Positions 1-9,643 are shown, counted from the first letter of the stretch. The stretch: 64,000 nt of DNA from Chloroflexota bacterium (GCA_016235425.1 JACRLC010000091.1:62001-126000), one strand, 5' to 3'. Notes: generated by a model from the sequence alone, not told the origin. Numbers and translations are program-made.

Positions 1-2
1 AC

Positions 3-800
3 ACAGGGACTACAACGCCTGTCTCTGACACATATATTTATTACCAAGGTACGAGCATGGCCGCACCGCATGTCAGCGGCGTGGTCTCGTTGATGTTCTC
101 ACGTAACCCATACATGACTCCCAGTCAGGTATTGCAAATCCTGCAAAGTACGGCCAAGGCCTTCCCAGGCGGTGGTTCCTGCACCACCTCCATTTGTGGC
201 AGTGGAATTGTGAACGCCGGTGCCGCCGTCGGCGCCGTGACACCGCAGACTTTTTCCGACGTTTCCACCAGCTACTGGGCATACTCGTATATCGAAAAGC
301 TCTATAACGCCGGCATCACCGGCGGCTGTTCCAACAACCCGCTCATGTACTGCCCTGCGAGTTCGGTCACTCGCGCTCAAATGGCGGTCTTCCTGCTCAA
401 AGGCATTCACGGCTCTTCCTACTCGCCTCCCCCCGCAACTGGAGGAGTGTTCGGCGATGTCGCAAACTCGCATTGGGCGGCGGCCTGGATCGAGCGCCTA
501 TTTGCAGAAGGCATTACCGGCGGATGCGGCACTGGCATCTATTGCCCTGAAGACACCGTCACCCGCGCCCAAATGGCCGTCTTCCTCCTGAAGGCCAAGT
601 ATGGCACATCCTATGCCCCTCCCCCGGCTACCGGCGATTTCTCGGATGTGGCTACAGACCATTGGGCGGCGGCCTGGATCGAACAACTCGCCGCAGAAGG
701 CATCACCAGCGGGTGCGGCACTGGAATCTATTGTCCGGAATCCCCCGTTACGCGCGATCAAATGGCCGTCTTCCTCGTGAAGACATTCAACCTGCCGTAA
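3..800 (+). CDS. Subtilisin-like (S8) serine protease C-terminus with three SLH repeats (5'-partial)
   Basis: The reading frame is open to the left edge of the window, so the gene is cut at its 5' end. The first residues contain GTSMAAPHVSG, the S8 subtilase motif around the catalytic serine (Ser codon 54-56); the Asp and His of the triad would lie outside the window. After about 60 residues of the protease C-terminus come three SLH repeats, each with WAxxxIExLxxxGIT, a Cys-bearing GC...YCP loop and VTRxQMAVFLLK. The protein ends in KTFNLP, as do the two SLH proteins downstream. Family knowledge: SLH repeats attach exoproteins to cell-wall polysaccharide. A secreted, surface-anchored protease is inferred. 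One SLH has VTRDQ in place of VTRAQ. Confidence 0.88.
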   Translation, partial: TGTTTPVSDTYIYYQGTSMAAPHVSGVVSLMFSRNPYMTPSQVLQILQSTAKAFPGGGSCTTSICGSGIVNAGAAVGAVTPQTFSDVSTSYWAYSYIEKLYNAGITGGCSNNPLMYCPASSVTRAQMAVFLLKGIHGSSYSPPPATGGVFGDVANSHWAAAWIERLFAEGITGGCGTGIYCPEDTVTRAQMAVFLLKAKYGTSYAPPPATGDFSDVATDHWAAAWIEQLAAEGITSGCGTGIYCPESPVTRDQMAVFLVKTFNLP

Positions 801-815
801 ACTCTCCCATAACGC

Positions 816-850
816 AAAACAGGGACGGATTACACGCCGTCCCTGTTTTT
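816..850 (+). terminator. Rho-independent terminator
   Basis: A short A run, the stem arm agggacgg (821-828), a loop and the arm ccgtccct, followed by a T run ending at 850. It lies 16 bp after the stop of the subtilase-SLH gene. Confidence 0.85.
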
Positions 851-1010
851 GATTCCCCTGCCCCTCAATTCCGCTTCTCACGCTGACCGCGGACCGGTCC
901 CGGCACACCATCAGTTTTCCGGCTCAAGCATCTTCCATTTCCCCGGCGATGCAACGAGGTCTCCGCATACGGCCGATGGATTTTGAGCAACATCCTTCCA
1001 AAAACGCTAT

Positions 1011-1067
1011 TTTCAGTACAAATCAGTACAAATGCCTATTTCTTTTCGTATGAAATTTCTATATAAT
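1011..1067 (+). promoter_or_regulatory. Conserved upstream block of the NHL-SLH gene with a TATAAT box
   Basis: Two copies of cagtacaaat (from 1013 and from 1024) are followed exactly 38 bp after the second by TATAAT (1062-1067). The same element, box and 38-bp spacing recur at 5269-5312 upstream of the next SLH gene. No good -35 hexamer is visible, so the cagtacaaat element may be an activator or alternative sigma contact (inference). A start near 1074 would give a leader of about 285 nt. The rest of the 801-1358 gap holds only the terminator at 816 and no supported gene. Confidence 0.55.
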
Positions 1068-1358
1068 TTTTGTTGCAGAAACTCGCCGAATCAATCCCCA
1101 AAAGAACCAATACGTGATGAACGTCACTTGGCGCGCATTCTCAATAAGAGCATAATAAAAATCGAGGCAGGCCAAATAATATGCCCGGCTTTGGGCAGGA
1201 AGAAGAGGTGAAAACCGGAGAAAAATACACCAAAAAGACCTTACTTTATTCAGCAGGCGCAACAGACAAAAAAGCGGAACTTTGCTGTCAACTGAAAACC
1301 GCCTCTATCGTGTTCGTTCTTTTTCATAATTCATACGTTCCAATCCAAGGAGGATATT

Positions 1359-4300
1359 ATGCAACGCAAGTTGATGCTGTTCTCAGTGCTCGTCATATTG
1401 AGCCTGATAATTACACCCATCGGCGCCGCCAAGGCGCAAGGCCCCCTGCCCCCGCCGCCCCCAGTGGACGAGACAAAAGAGCCTGTGACAGATTGGCCGA
1501 CAAAGAACCCATTTCGCACCTATGACCTTTCGGAAAATATCGCCCCGGCAGCTGTGGGGGCATCGGGAACAAGTTTTCGTTATTTGCAGACTTTCGGCAC
1601 AACCAGCGTTCCCTATCTGGCAGACAACTCACACTTGAATAGACCGAGGGGGGTATTTGTTGATACAGGCGATAACCTATTTGTTGCTGAAACAGAGGGA
1701 AGCCGCGTTCTAAAATTTGACTCGTCAGGCAACAGCGTCCTCACACTTGGATATGCAGGCCAGCCCTGGTCGCATGATGATTTCCTCAGCTATGCGCGGG
1801 ACGTAGCTGTACGGGCCAGTGACGGACACATCTGGGTCATCGGCTCTCCCATGCTTAAAGAATTTGACTCCAGCGGCGTTTGGGTACAGACATTTCCTGA
1901 TCCCAATCCCTGGGAAACCGGTTCTGACAACGCTCACTTTAATGATCCATGGGGAGTAGCCTTTGGAGCGGGTGGTTATCTGTATGTAGCCGACTCTGGA
2001 AATCACCGTATCCAGGTTTTTGACATTTCAGGCGCCGCGCCGGTTTATGTCACCACCGTGGGTACCACCAGCGTCACTCAAACCGATAATACAGGCTTCG
2101 ATTATCCCAAGCAAATCGCCTTTGACAGCCTGAATCAGATGTATGTAATGGACTTGAATAATTTCCGGGTCCAACGCTGTACTTCCAGTTCTCCCTGGAC
2201 AACATGGACTTGCAGTACTTTCTTTGGCGGAGTTCAAGGGAACGATCTTACCCACATGAGTTATGCCGATGGGATCGGCATAGATGCCAGCGATAATATT
2301 TACATTGCCGATGGAAGCAACGCCCGCGTCTTGAAATGCAACACGTCGGCTGTCTGCGCAGAATTTGCAGGAATAAATGGCGTAACCGGCTCGGATAATG
2401 CGCATTTTATCTATCCAGACGATGTTGCAATCGATTCGTCCGGCAACGTATATGTCAGCGATCCCGATAATGACCGTGTTCAAAAATTCAATAGCGCAGG
2501 CGTTTACTTAAGCACCATCGGCGTCACCAAGGTTCCCTACCTGACCGATGGAACACACATCAACACCCCCTGGGGCATTGCGCTAGCGCCGGATGGCGGC
2601 TTCTATGTAACCGAAAGATCGGGCTATCGCCTGATCAAGATGGATGCTTCAGGCATACAGCAATGGACGGTTGGAGAAGCCGGCGTCTACGGCAACGATA
2701 ACGCTCACTTCGGAGACTGGTGGGGCGGTTTGGAAGGCAGCCCGGCAGTTGATGCCAGCGGACGCGTCTATGTGGGCGACACGGCCAATCACCGAGTCCA
2801 AATCTTTAACTCCAATGGCAGTTACTATGCCACTTTGGGCACGGGATGGGGTATGGGAAATTACGAGTTCGATTGTCCCACAGAGGTTGCAATCAGCCCC
2901 GCCAACGGAGATATTTACGTTCTTGATCGCTGCAACCAACGTGTGCAAGTTTTTACTTCCAGCCTGACTTATAAAGCCACTCTGGGAGCAACCGGCACAT
3001 CTGGAAGCGATAACCTGCATTTCAACTGGCCCTGGGGTGTGACAGTGGACGGTTCAGGTAACATCTATGTGGCAGATAGCGACAATCACCGCATTCAAAA
3101 ATGCGTGCTGATCACCAGCGCTCCCGGATATTCCTGCTCCACCTTCGCCGGGGTAAGCGGGGTATCAGGCTGGGATCTTGCCCATTTTGCCCATCCCTTA
3201 TCGGTCGAATTGGACAGCGCGGGCCGTGTGTACGTCGCAGACGAATGGAATAGCCGCATTCAGGTCTTTGACTCCAATGGCGCGTACTTGACCACAATTG
3301 CCGGAAATTGGGGAACAACCAGCGGAGACACGATCAGCCCATCCGGTGTAGTTGTGGATAACAGCGGGAACGTTTATGTCACAGACCGCGAAAACCACCG
3401 CATCCAAAAATTTGCCCTGGGCACGCCGAACTGGGTTCAATCTAATGTTAACGGCTTTGGCGATCTTTCCAATGGCATGGCCGCTACCCTGACAACTTTC
3501 AATAACCAACTGTACGCGGGGACACTCAATAGCACAACCGGCGGTCAGCTCTGGCGGAGCGGTGACGGAATTTCCTGGAGTTCAGTAATGACCAATGGCT
3601 TTGGAGACAACACCAACCTCGCCATAGATCATCTCTTTGCTTTCAATGGACAGCTATATGCTGGAACATGGAATTGGGATAATGTTGCCAATCAAACAAC
3701 TGGCGGTCAACTCTGGCGTTCCGCAGACGGCACAACCTGGAGTCAACTGACCTTAACCGGTTTTGACCCGCTCACCAACTCGGAGTTCTTCCACCTGGCA
3801 TCGTTCAACGGACAAATCTATGCCAGCACTTGGGCCGATGGCAGCACCCACGGTGGTGAGATCTGGCGCAGCGCCACAGGCAATAGCAGTGATTGGACAC
3901 AAGTCGAAAACAATGGCTTTGGAGATATAAATAACGTAGGTGTTCTATCTTTTGCGGGCTTTAACAACAATTTCTATGCAAGCACCGATAATTGGATAAC
4001 CGGGGCCGAGGTTTGGCGAAGCCCATCGGGCAACGCCGGTACCTGGACACAAGTAAACACGGACGGGTTTGGAGATAGTGGAAACTATAGGGTCAGCGCC
4101 CTCACCGTTTTTGGAAGCTACCTGTATGCCGCCACAGGTCACGACACATCCTCGGCGGGCTCAGAAGTTTGGCGTTGCCAGGTCTGCGATGGAAGCGATT
4201 GGGCGCAAGTGGTGGATAATGCTTTTGGCAATCCTGGTTCCGGCTATGGCCCAGCCCTGGAAATCTCAAATGGGCGATTGTATCTGGTTTTGGGAAATTA

Positions 4301-5048
4301 CGACACAGGCATCGAGGTATGGCGCACAACAAACGGCACTGTCTGGGAACAGGCAGCGTCTGGCGGTTTCGGTTCAAAGAATACCCGTCGTCCATACTAT
4401 GATAACTCGGTAACATCTTTTGGCGGAAGCCTGTATGTCGGCACCATTAACTGGGTAAACGGCGGCCAGATCTGGCGTGATACCTTCCCGGCTTCTTTCA
4501 CAGATGTAAGTAAAAGTTACTGGGCGTGGTCATGGATCGAACGGCTGTACGCGGCCGGCGTCACCAGCGGATGCGCGACGGGGCTTTACTGCCCGGAGAA
4601 TTCAGTCACGCGCGCGCAGATGGCTATATTTCTGTTGAAGGGCGCACATGGCTCCGCATACACACCGCCCGCCGTGGGCACTGGCACTGGCTTTACGGAT
4701 GTTGCCACCAACTATTGGGCGGCGGCATGGATCAAACAGCTTGCAGCAGAGGGCATTACCGCTGGCTGTGGAACAGGGATTTACTGCCCCGAGAACCCTG
4801 TTACCCGCGCGCAAATGGCCGTCTTCCTGCTGAAGTCAGAGCATGGTACCGCATACAGTCCGCCAGACGTGGGGGCGGGAACCGGCTTCACCGATGTTCC
4901 TGCTGATTACTGGGCAGCCGCCTGGATCAAACAACTCGCCGCAGAAGGCATCACCAGCGGGTGTGGCGCAGGAGTCTATTGTCCAGAATCTCCCGTTACG
5001 CGCGCACAAATGGCCGTCTTCCTTGTGAAGACGTTCAACCTGCCGTAG
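1359..5048 (+). CDS. Secreted NHL-repeat protein with three C-terminal SLH repeats
   Basis: A 1229-residue exoprotein. A strong aaggagg at 1347-1353 fixes the ATG. Residues 1-28 form a signal peptide (basic MQRK, hydrophobic core, cleavage after AKA/Q). From about residue 65 to 690 are many NHL-type units (GNVYVSDPDNDRVQKF, GRVYVADEWNSRIQVF), which fold as a beta-propeller. From about 690 to 1040 a second repeat set has FNGQLYAGTW and GGQLWRSADGTTW motifs, also propeller-like. The last 185 residues are three SLH repeats with the GC(A/G)TGxYCPE cysteine loop, ending KTFNLP. A wall-anchored binding or adhesion protein is inferred; the ligand is unknown. Terminators flank it, so it is probably monocistronic. 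Confidence 0.85.
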   Translation: MQRKLMLFSVLVILSLIITPIGAAKAQGPLPPPPPVDETKEPVTDWPTKNPFRTYDLSENIAPAAVGASGTSFRYLQTFGTTSVPYLADNSHLNRPRGVFVDTGDNLFVAETEGSRVLKFDSSGNSVLTLGYAGQPWSHDDFLSYARDVAVRASDGHIWVIGSPMLKEFDSSGVWVQTFPDPNPWETGSDNAHFNDPWGVAFGAGGYLYVADSGNHRIQVFDISGAAPVYVTTVGTTSVTQTDNTGFDYPKQIAFDSLNQMYVMDLNNFRVQRCTSSSPWTTWTCSTFFGGVQGNDLTHMSYADGIGIDASDNIYIADGSNARVLKCNTSAVCAEFAGINGVTGSDNAHFIYPDDVAIDSSGNVYVSDPDNDRVQKFNSAGVYLSTIGVTKVPYLTDGTHINTPWGIALAPDGGFYVTERSGYRLIKMDASGIQQWTVGEAGVYGNDNAHFGDWWGGLEGSPAVDASGRVYVGDTANHRVQIFNSNGSYYATLGTGWGMGNYEFDCPTEVAISPANGDIYVLDRCNQRVQVFTSSLTYKATLGATGTSGSDNLHFNWPWGVTVDGSGNIYVADSDNHRIQKCVLITSAPGYSCSTFAGVSGVSGWDLAHFAHPLSVELDSAGRVYVADEWNSRIQVFDSNGAYLTTIAGNWGTTSGDTISPSGVVVDNSGNVYVTDRENHRIQKFALGTPNWVQSNVNGFGDLSNGMAATLTTFNNQLYAGTLNSTTGGQLWRSGDGISWSSVMTNGFGDNTNLAIDHLFAFNGQLYAGTWNWDNVANQTTGGQLWRSADGTTWSQLTLTGFDPLTNSEFFHLASFNGQIYASTWADGSTHGGEIWRSATGNSSDWTQVENNGFGDINNVGVLSFAGFNNNFYASTDNWITGAEVWRSPSGNAGTWTQVNTDGFGDSGNYRVSALTVFGSYLYAATGHDTSSAGSEVWRCQVCDGSDWAQVVDNAFGNPGSGYGPALEISNGRLYLVLGNYDTGIEVWRTTNGTVWEQAASGGFGSKNTRRPYYDNSVTSFGGSLYVGTINWVNGGQIWRDTFPASFTDVSKSYWAWSWIERLYAAGVTSGCATGLYCPENSVTRAQMAIFLLKGAHGSAYTPPAVGTGTGFTDVATNYWAAAWIKQLAAEGITAGCGTGIYCPENPVTRAQMAVFLLKSEHGTAYSPPDVGAGTGFTDVPADYWAAAWIKQLAAEGITSGCGAGVYCPESPVTRAQMAVFLVKTFNLP

Positions 5049-5107
5049 ACTCTCGCTTCGGTTGTTGGGATGAAAAAGTGCATCATCCCTTCAGCTAACT
5101 TCTCAAT

Positions 5108-5147
5108 AAACACAGGGGCGGTACCCGCAACCGTCCCTGCGTTTATT
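5108..5147 (+). terminator. Rho-independent terminator
   Basis: Arms aaacacaggggcggt (5108-5122) and accgtccctgcgttt (5130-5144) pair with one A-C mismatch and one G-U pair, followed by a T-rich tail. The hairpin resembles the one at 816-850. Confidence 0.75.
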
Positions 5148-5268
5148 TATGCAATAGCAAAGCAGATACTATCTTATTCCGCGTCTAATCTTATCCCGCA
5201 CCCTGAAAGAAACGCCTCGCCAAACATCAGGTCCGCCGGCAAAGACGTGTAATATTTTCATCCAGATT

Positions 5269-5312
5269 CAGTACAAATGTCTATTCTTTTAGCATGAAAT
5301 TTCTTGTACAAT
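5269..5312 (+). promoter_or_regulatory. Conserved upstream block of the third SLH gene with a TACAAT box
   Basis: One copy of cagtacaaat (5269-5278) lies 38 bp before TACAAT (5307-5312). Between them, atgaaatttct is shared with the block at 1011-1067. Identical spacing in front of two SLH exoprotein genes supports a common promoter. The remainder of the 5049-5456 gap holds the terminator at 5108 and nothing else recognised. Confidence 0.55.
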
Positions 5313-5456
5313 AGACACAGGTAATCTGCCAGAACCAAGAACCAAAAAGAAGATCAAGATGGGAGGGCCATGCGCAACCAGAAAAATACTTGACACACAT
5401 CTTTGCAAGAGTATGTGCTAACAAATCGTCAATAAATCTGCAATCAGGGAGAAAAC

Positions 5457-8345
5457 ATGTTCACAAAACGACTGTATACACTAATTACACTGGCAGTTAC
5501 AGCAGCCTTGTTGGCCGCTTCCCTGCCAACAGGGGCTTCAATTGCGCAGGAAAATCCGCAAGATTCCCAACCCAATTGTCCGCCGACTGATCCAACCTCG
5601 ACACAGGATCCGAACTTCATTAAATCGCTTCCCCCAGAGTGCCGGAAAGCATACAGGCAATCCGTCTCATCAGAACAACAAGCTGATCCTCAGCCCGGCC
5701 CGTTCTCCGTCGGCGGCCCGGATGCTTTTGGTTACACCTTCGACAATACTGTTGCATACAGTTGGATCAGCGCATCCACAAACAGCGGGATCGTTGGCGA
5801 TGATGCTACCTCAGGATTGGTAAACATTGGATTCAATTTTCCATTTTATGGAATCACACAATCCCAGCTCTATTTCAGCACCAACGGGTTGATCACTTTT
5901 GGAGAAGGATATAACTGGGGCAGCTGGGGATACAATATCCCAGCTACATCGGCTCCTAACAACTTTATTGCCCCCTTCTGGGATGATTTGGTAGTGGGCA
6001 GTTCGTATAATAGCGGTGCAATTTATTATTCACAGGGCGGAAGTGCGCCCAATCGCTATTTCGTGATAGAGTGGCGCAATATTACAACATTTGAAGGCTC
6101 CTCCGCTTTTTCCTTTGAGGCCATCCTTTATGAAAACGGCGATATCGTTGTCCAGCAGCAGTCGCTGCCAGCTTCCTATTATTCCACTGTTGGAATAGAA
6201 AACAGTGTTGGCAATGAAGGCTTGCAATATCTATCCGGCACCAGCGGCCTAAGCGCCCCTAAAGCCATTCGCTTCTATTACCCCACTGCCCCAACCGCGC
6301 GCGTACTGGTTTCTCCACTGGAAGCAGGAAGTTTTGCCGCCATCAGTGGGAATGTCAATTTCATGATTACCGTAACCAACACGGGTAATATGGGGACCGA
6401 TACCTATGACTTGGCATCAGCCTCTGCCTGGCCGGTTACGCTCTACGCTTCAGACGGTACTACAGCCCTGACCGACACAGATGCAGACACCCTCATTGAC
6501 ACAGGCCCCATTCCCCAGGAAGCATCCGCCACTATCTTCGCGAAATTTGACGCTCCGGGGGACGCACAAACTGGCGATAGCAATGCCGCCACCGTAACGG
6601 TCACATCCTCCTTGGATAACTCCAAAACGAAAACAGTCAATGTATCAATGAGTGTGCCGGCCAGATTTACCGGAATATTTGAAGACGATACCGACGGCGC
6701 TATGAGCCTTATGACAGCTAATCCCTCCGGCCAGAATACGTATAAGGCCACTGCCGACGGCTATTACGGCTACAATATGGCAACGGCCCAAACCAGGAGT
6801 GGTTCATATCTGTACGCCTGGAATCGCTCCAGAAATATCGCAAATTACTCAGTTACCGAGGTGGAATATGCGATCATAGGACAAAACGGCAGTATCATCC
6901 GCCCAATCACGAAATTGATTGATAATTCCAGCGTTACCACAAGCACCAGAGATTTCTCGCCATCTGTCACCGTCGCGCCAAATGGAACTATTGGATTGAC
7001 TTGGAGGCACTACCTTGGCAATAGTTCAAACCATAACGATAATATCTACTTTGCCACTCTGGATAGCTCAGGCAATCTGCTCACTGGTCCAACCAGCATA
7101 ACCAATAATACGGCCTGGGGCAATTGGGATACTCTGAACGTTCCCTTCTACTACTACCCAACCATTGCCGCCAGCGACGATAACCGCTTCATCATTGGAT
7201 GGGAAGAATACAAAAACGTTGGATCAGGTGTGGTTCCAAATATCTGGTACACCACGCGCGACACAGCCGGGGCAAGTGTATTTACTCCCTCTGCACTAAC
7301 TAGCGATAACATGAGCTTCGGACCTGTCCTCAATAGTCTGACAGGCGGCAAGGCCATCCTGACATGGTTGACAGATGTTGGCGGACCGTACTATGCGGTC
7401 GTCAACAGCAGTGGATCCGTATCCAAAGCTACTACTTCCCTCGACGCTGGCACTATTTACTACTCACCCGATGCGGTGGTGCTCGCCAATGGAAAGGTGG
7501 CCATTACCTGGGGAACAGATACCGGTATTGGCTTATCCATTCTAAATTCATCCTACGCATTAGAAACCGGGCCCGTCAACGCAGTCAATCCACACAGTTC
7601 AACATACAATACGGGCATATCCGTCACCACAGATGTATCTGGCCATATAATCATAACGTGGGCGGAGGGCAACAGCTACCAGCACCTATTTTATGCTTTG
7701 GCAGATGGAACCGGCTCGATCATTACGTCTCCAATGCCATATAGAAGTTCGCCAGGGGTTTACACCAGTTGGAACGGACTGGGCAGTGCTCCATACACAA
7801 AATTCGGAGATGTGCCTCCCACCTACTGGGCAGCATCCTGGATCGAACGTCTCGCCAATGCCGGCATCACCGGCGGTTGCGGTACTGGAATTTACTGCCC
7901 GGATGATTCCGTCACCCGCGCCCAAATGGCGGTTTTCCTGCTCAAAGGCATTCACGGTTCATCCTACTCGCCTCCCCCCGCAACTGGAGGAGTGTTCGGT
8001 GACGTTTTAAGTTCGCATTGGGCGGCGGCCTGGATCGAGCGCTTATTTGCAGAAGGCATTACCGGCGGATGCGGCACTGGCATCTATTGCCCTGAAGACA
8101 CCGTCACCCGCGCCCAAATGGCCGTCTTCCTCCTGAAGGCCAAGTATGGCACATCCTATGCCCCTCCCCCGGCCACCGGCGACTTCTCGGATGTGGCTAC
8201 AAACCATTGGGCGGCGGCCTGGATCGAACAACTCGCCGCAGAAGGCATCACCAGCGGGTGCGGCACTGGAATCTATTGTCCAGAATCTCCCGTTACGCGC
8301 GCACAAATGGCTGTTTTCCTCGTGAAGACATTCAACCTGCCGTAG
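5457..8345 (+). CDS. Secreted SLH-anchored exoprotein of unknown function
   Basis: A 962-residue protein with an N-terminal signal peptide (MFTKRLYTLITLAVTAALLA, cleavage near SIA-Q) and a purine-rich RBS at 5446-5452. Residues about 85-275 form a beta-rich domain (GFNFPFYGITQSQLYFSTNG, then FIAPFWDDL and YFVIEWRNI), a type found in bacterial exoproteins. About 285-400 is Ig-like, resembling CARDB-type repeats (VTNTGNMGTDTYDL). About 405-770 is a propeller-like region with TWxxxxG motifs. Three SLH repeats start near residue 780. The SLH-coding DNA from about 7916 is nearly identical to that of the protease gene at 372-800. Its ligand or substrate cannot be told from sequence. Confidence 0.8.
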   Translation: MFTKRLYTLITLAVTAALLAASLPTGASIAQENPQDSQPNCPPTDPTSTQDPNFIKSLPPECRKAYRQSVSSEQQADPQPGPFSVGGPDAFGYTFDNTVAYSWISASTNSGIVGDDATSGLVNIGFNFPFYGITQSQLYFSTNGLITFGEGYNWGSWGYNIPATSAPNNFIAPFWDDLVVGSSYNSGAIYYSQGGSAPNRYFVIEWRNITTFEGSSAFSFEAILYENGDIVVQQQSLPASYYSTVGIENSVGNEGLQYLSGTSGLSAPKAIRFYYPTAPTARVLVSPLEAGSFAAISGNVNFMITVTNTGNMGTDTYDLASASAWPVTLYASDGTTALTDTDADTLIDTGPIPQEASATIFAKFDAPGDAQTGDSNAATVTVTSSLDNSKTKTVNVSMSVPARFTGIFEDDTDGAMSLMTANPSGQNTYKATADGYYGYNMATAQTRSGSYLYAWNRSRNIANYSVTEVEYAIIGQNGSIIRPITKLIDNSSVTTSTRDFSPSVTVAPNGTIGLTWRHYLGNSSNHNDNIYFATLDSSGNLLTGPTSITNNTAWGNWDTLNVPFYYYPTIAASDDNRFIIGWEEYKNVGSGVVPNIWYTTRDTAGASVFTPSALTSDNMSFGPVLNSLTGGKAILTWLTDVGGPYYAVVNSSGSVSKATTSLDAGTIYYSPDAVVLANGKVAITWGTDTGIGLSILNSSYALETGPVNAVNPHSSTYNTGISVTTDVSGHIIITWAEGNSYQHLFYALADGTGSIITSPMPYRSSPGVYTSWNGLGSAPYTKFGDVPPTYWAASWIERLANAGITGGCGTGIYCPDDSVTRAQMAVFLLKGIHGSSYSPPPATGGVFGDVLSSHWAAAWIERLFAEGITGGCGTGIYCPEDTVTRAQMAVFLLKAKYGTSYAPPPATGDFSDVATNHWAAAWIEQLAAEGITSGCGTGIYCPESPVTRAQMAVFLVKTFNLP

Positions 8346-8400
8346 ACACGGGCAAGAATCCTTCCATGCCGTAAAGATGAGATTTGCGGTCTGGAGAACC

Positions 8401-8440
8401 ACAAGCTCCCTGCGGACAAATTGCCGCAGGGAGCTTGTTG
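8401..8440 (+). terminator. Terminator-like hairpin after the SLH gene
   Basis: Perfect 15-bp stem: acaagctccctgcgg (8401-8415) with ccgcagggagcttgt (8424-8438), separated by an 8-nt loop. The T tract after the stem is weak, so termination efficiency is uncertain. Confidence 0.6.
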
Positions 8441-8463
8441 AATAACCGAACAGTATCTATATT
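8435..8463 (+). promoter_or_regulatory. Candidate promoter of the wecB operon
   Basis: TTGTTG (8435-8440), a 17-bp spacer and TATATT (8458-8463), about 40 bp upstream of the wecB start. The -35 box overlaps the foot of the preceding hairpin. Confidence 0.45.
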
Positions 8464-8506
8464 ATACTTGTCCAAGTTTCTCCAAACCATAACATCAGGA
8501 AAATCC

Positions 8507-9643
8507 ATGCCCCCCATCAAGGTACTCTCAATAGCAGGCACGCGGCCCGAAGCCATCAAAATGGCCCCGGTCGTTCGTGCTTTGCAAGGCCAGCCGCAGC
8601 AATTCGAATCTCATCTCTGTGTTACCGCCCAGCACCGCCAAATGCTTGACCAGGTTCTGGAGCTGTTCCAGATCCAGCCGGATTTCGACCTGAACCTGAT
8701 GAAGCCCAATCAAACGCTGGCTGAAATTACGGCTTCGATATTTACGCATCTTGATCCGCTTATTGAAAAACTCAAACCGGATTGGATATTGTCCCAGGGT
8801 GACACGACCACCGTCATGGCAACCGCATTATTAGCTTACTACCATCAGGTACGTTTTGGGCATGTCGAGGCGGGGCTGCGAACGGGCGATAAGTTTCAAC
8901 CGTTCCCCGAGGAGATAAATAGAAGAGTTGCCGGAGTAGTGGCCGACCTGCATTTTGCGCCCACTTCCTGGTCGCGCGATAATCTGCTGAAAGAGAATGT
9001 GCCTGCAAATCAAATCATAGTTACAGGAAATCCCGTCATAGACGCCCTGCAATGGGTTGCAGAACGGCCCTTTGATCTCTCGTCGCTAAAGAACCTTGGA
9101 ATTGATCTTGAAGCCATCAAGGCTGATGGAAAAGAAATCATATTAGTAACAGCGCATCGCCGCGAAAATTTCGGCGAACCCCTGGAAAATATCTGCCGCA
9201 CCATTCTCTCTTTGACCGAACGGTATCAAGGCAAGGTGCATTTCATCTACCCGGTGCATCTCAATCCCAACGTGCAAAAGGTCGCTTACCCGATGCTGGG
9301 CAATAATCCTCACATCACTCTTGTGCCGCCGCTGGATTACCTGCCCATGGTGAATATCCTCAAGCGTTCACGCCTGGCCCTAACCGATTCAGGCGGTTTG
9401 CAGGAGGAAGCTCCCGGCTTCGGCGTGCCGGTCCTCGTCATGCGCGAAGTGACGGAACGCCCCGAAGGTGTTCAGGCTGGAATCGTGCAATTGGTGGGAA
9501 CGGACCCGCAGAAGATTTTCACCCAAACGTGCCGCCTGCTCGACGATCCTGCGGCATATGCAAGCATGGCTCAGGCTGTCAACCCCTATGGTGACGGCCA
9601 TGCCGCCGAACGAATTACCGAAGCCATCATCGCTCACAGTTAG
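8507..9643 (+). CDS. wecB: UDP-N-acetylglucosamine 2-epimerase (non-hydrolysing)
   Basis: A 378-residue protein starting MPPIKVLSIAGTRPEAIKMA, the typical family N-terminus. An open frame extends further upstream, but it would run through the promoter and hairpin. Motifs of the family are GDTTTVMAT, HVEAGLRT, FPEEINRR near residues 90-140 and DSGGLQEEAP near 290. Family knowledge: interconverts UDP-GlcNAc and UDP-ManNAc in the cytoplasm, giving ManNAc-type precursors for wall or capsule polymers. It leads a run of glycosyltransferase genes (next start 7 nt after the stop). That context suits synthesis of the envelope polysaccharide to which SLH proteins could bind (inference). Confidence 0.93.
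   Translation: MPPIKVLSIAGTRPEAIKMAPVVRALQGQPQQFESHLCVTAQHRQMLDQVLELFQIQPDFDLNLMKPNQTLAEITASIFTHLDPLIEKLKPDWILSQGDTTTVMATALLAYYHQVRFGHVEAGLRTGDKFQPFPEEINRRVAGVVADLHFAPTSWSRDNLLKENVPANQIIVTGNPVIDALQWVAERPFDLSSLKNLGIDLEAIKADGKEIILVTAHRRENFGEPLENICRTILSLTERYQGKVHFIYPVHLNPNVQKVAYPMLGNNPHITLVPPLDYLPMVNILKRSRLALTDSGGLQEEAPGFGVPVLVMREVTERPEGVQAGIVQLVGTDPQKIFTQTCRLLDDPAAYASMAQAVNPYGDGHAAERITEAIIAHS

Noticed and set aside
1181-1525. ORF across the start of the NHL-SLH gene
   Set aside because: It overlaps the signal peptide region in another frame, lacks a ribosome site and encodes no recognisable sequence.
4526-4906. ORFs in other frames of the SLH-coding regions, recurrent in all three SLH genes
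   Set aside because: Their similarity to each other only reflects the repeated SLH DNA; they have no start signals.
8384-8506. Longer N-terminus for the wecB product from 8384
   Set aside because: The extension is encoded by the hairpin and promoter region and has no similarity to the family; MPPIKVLSIAGTRPE at 8507 is the normal start.
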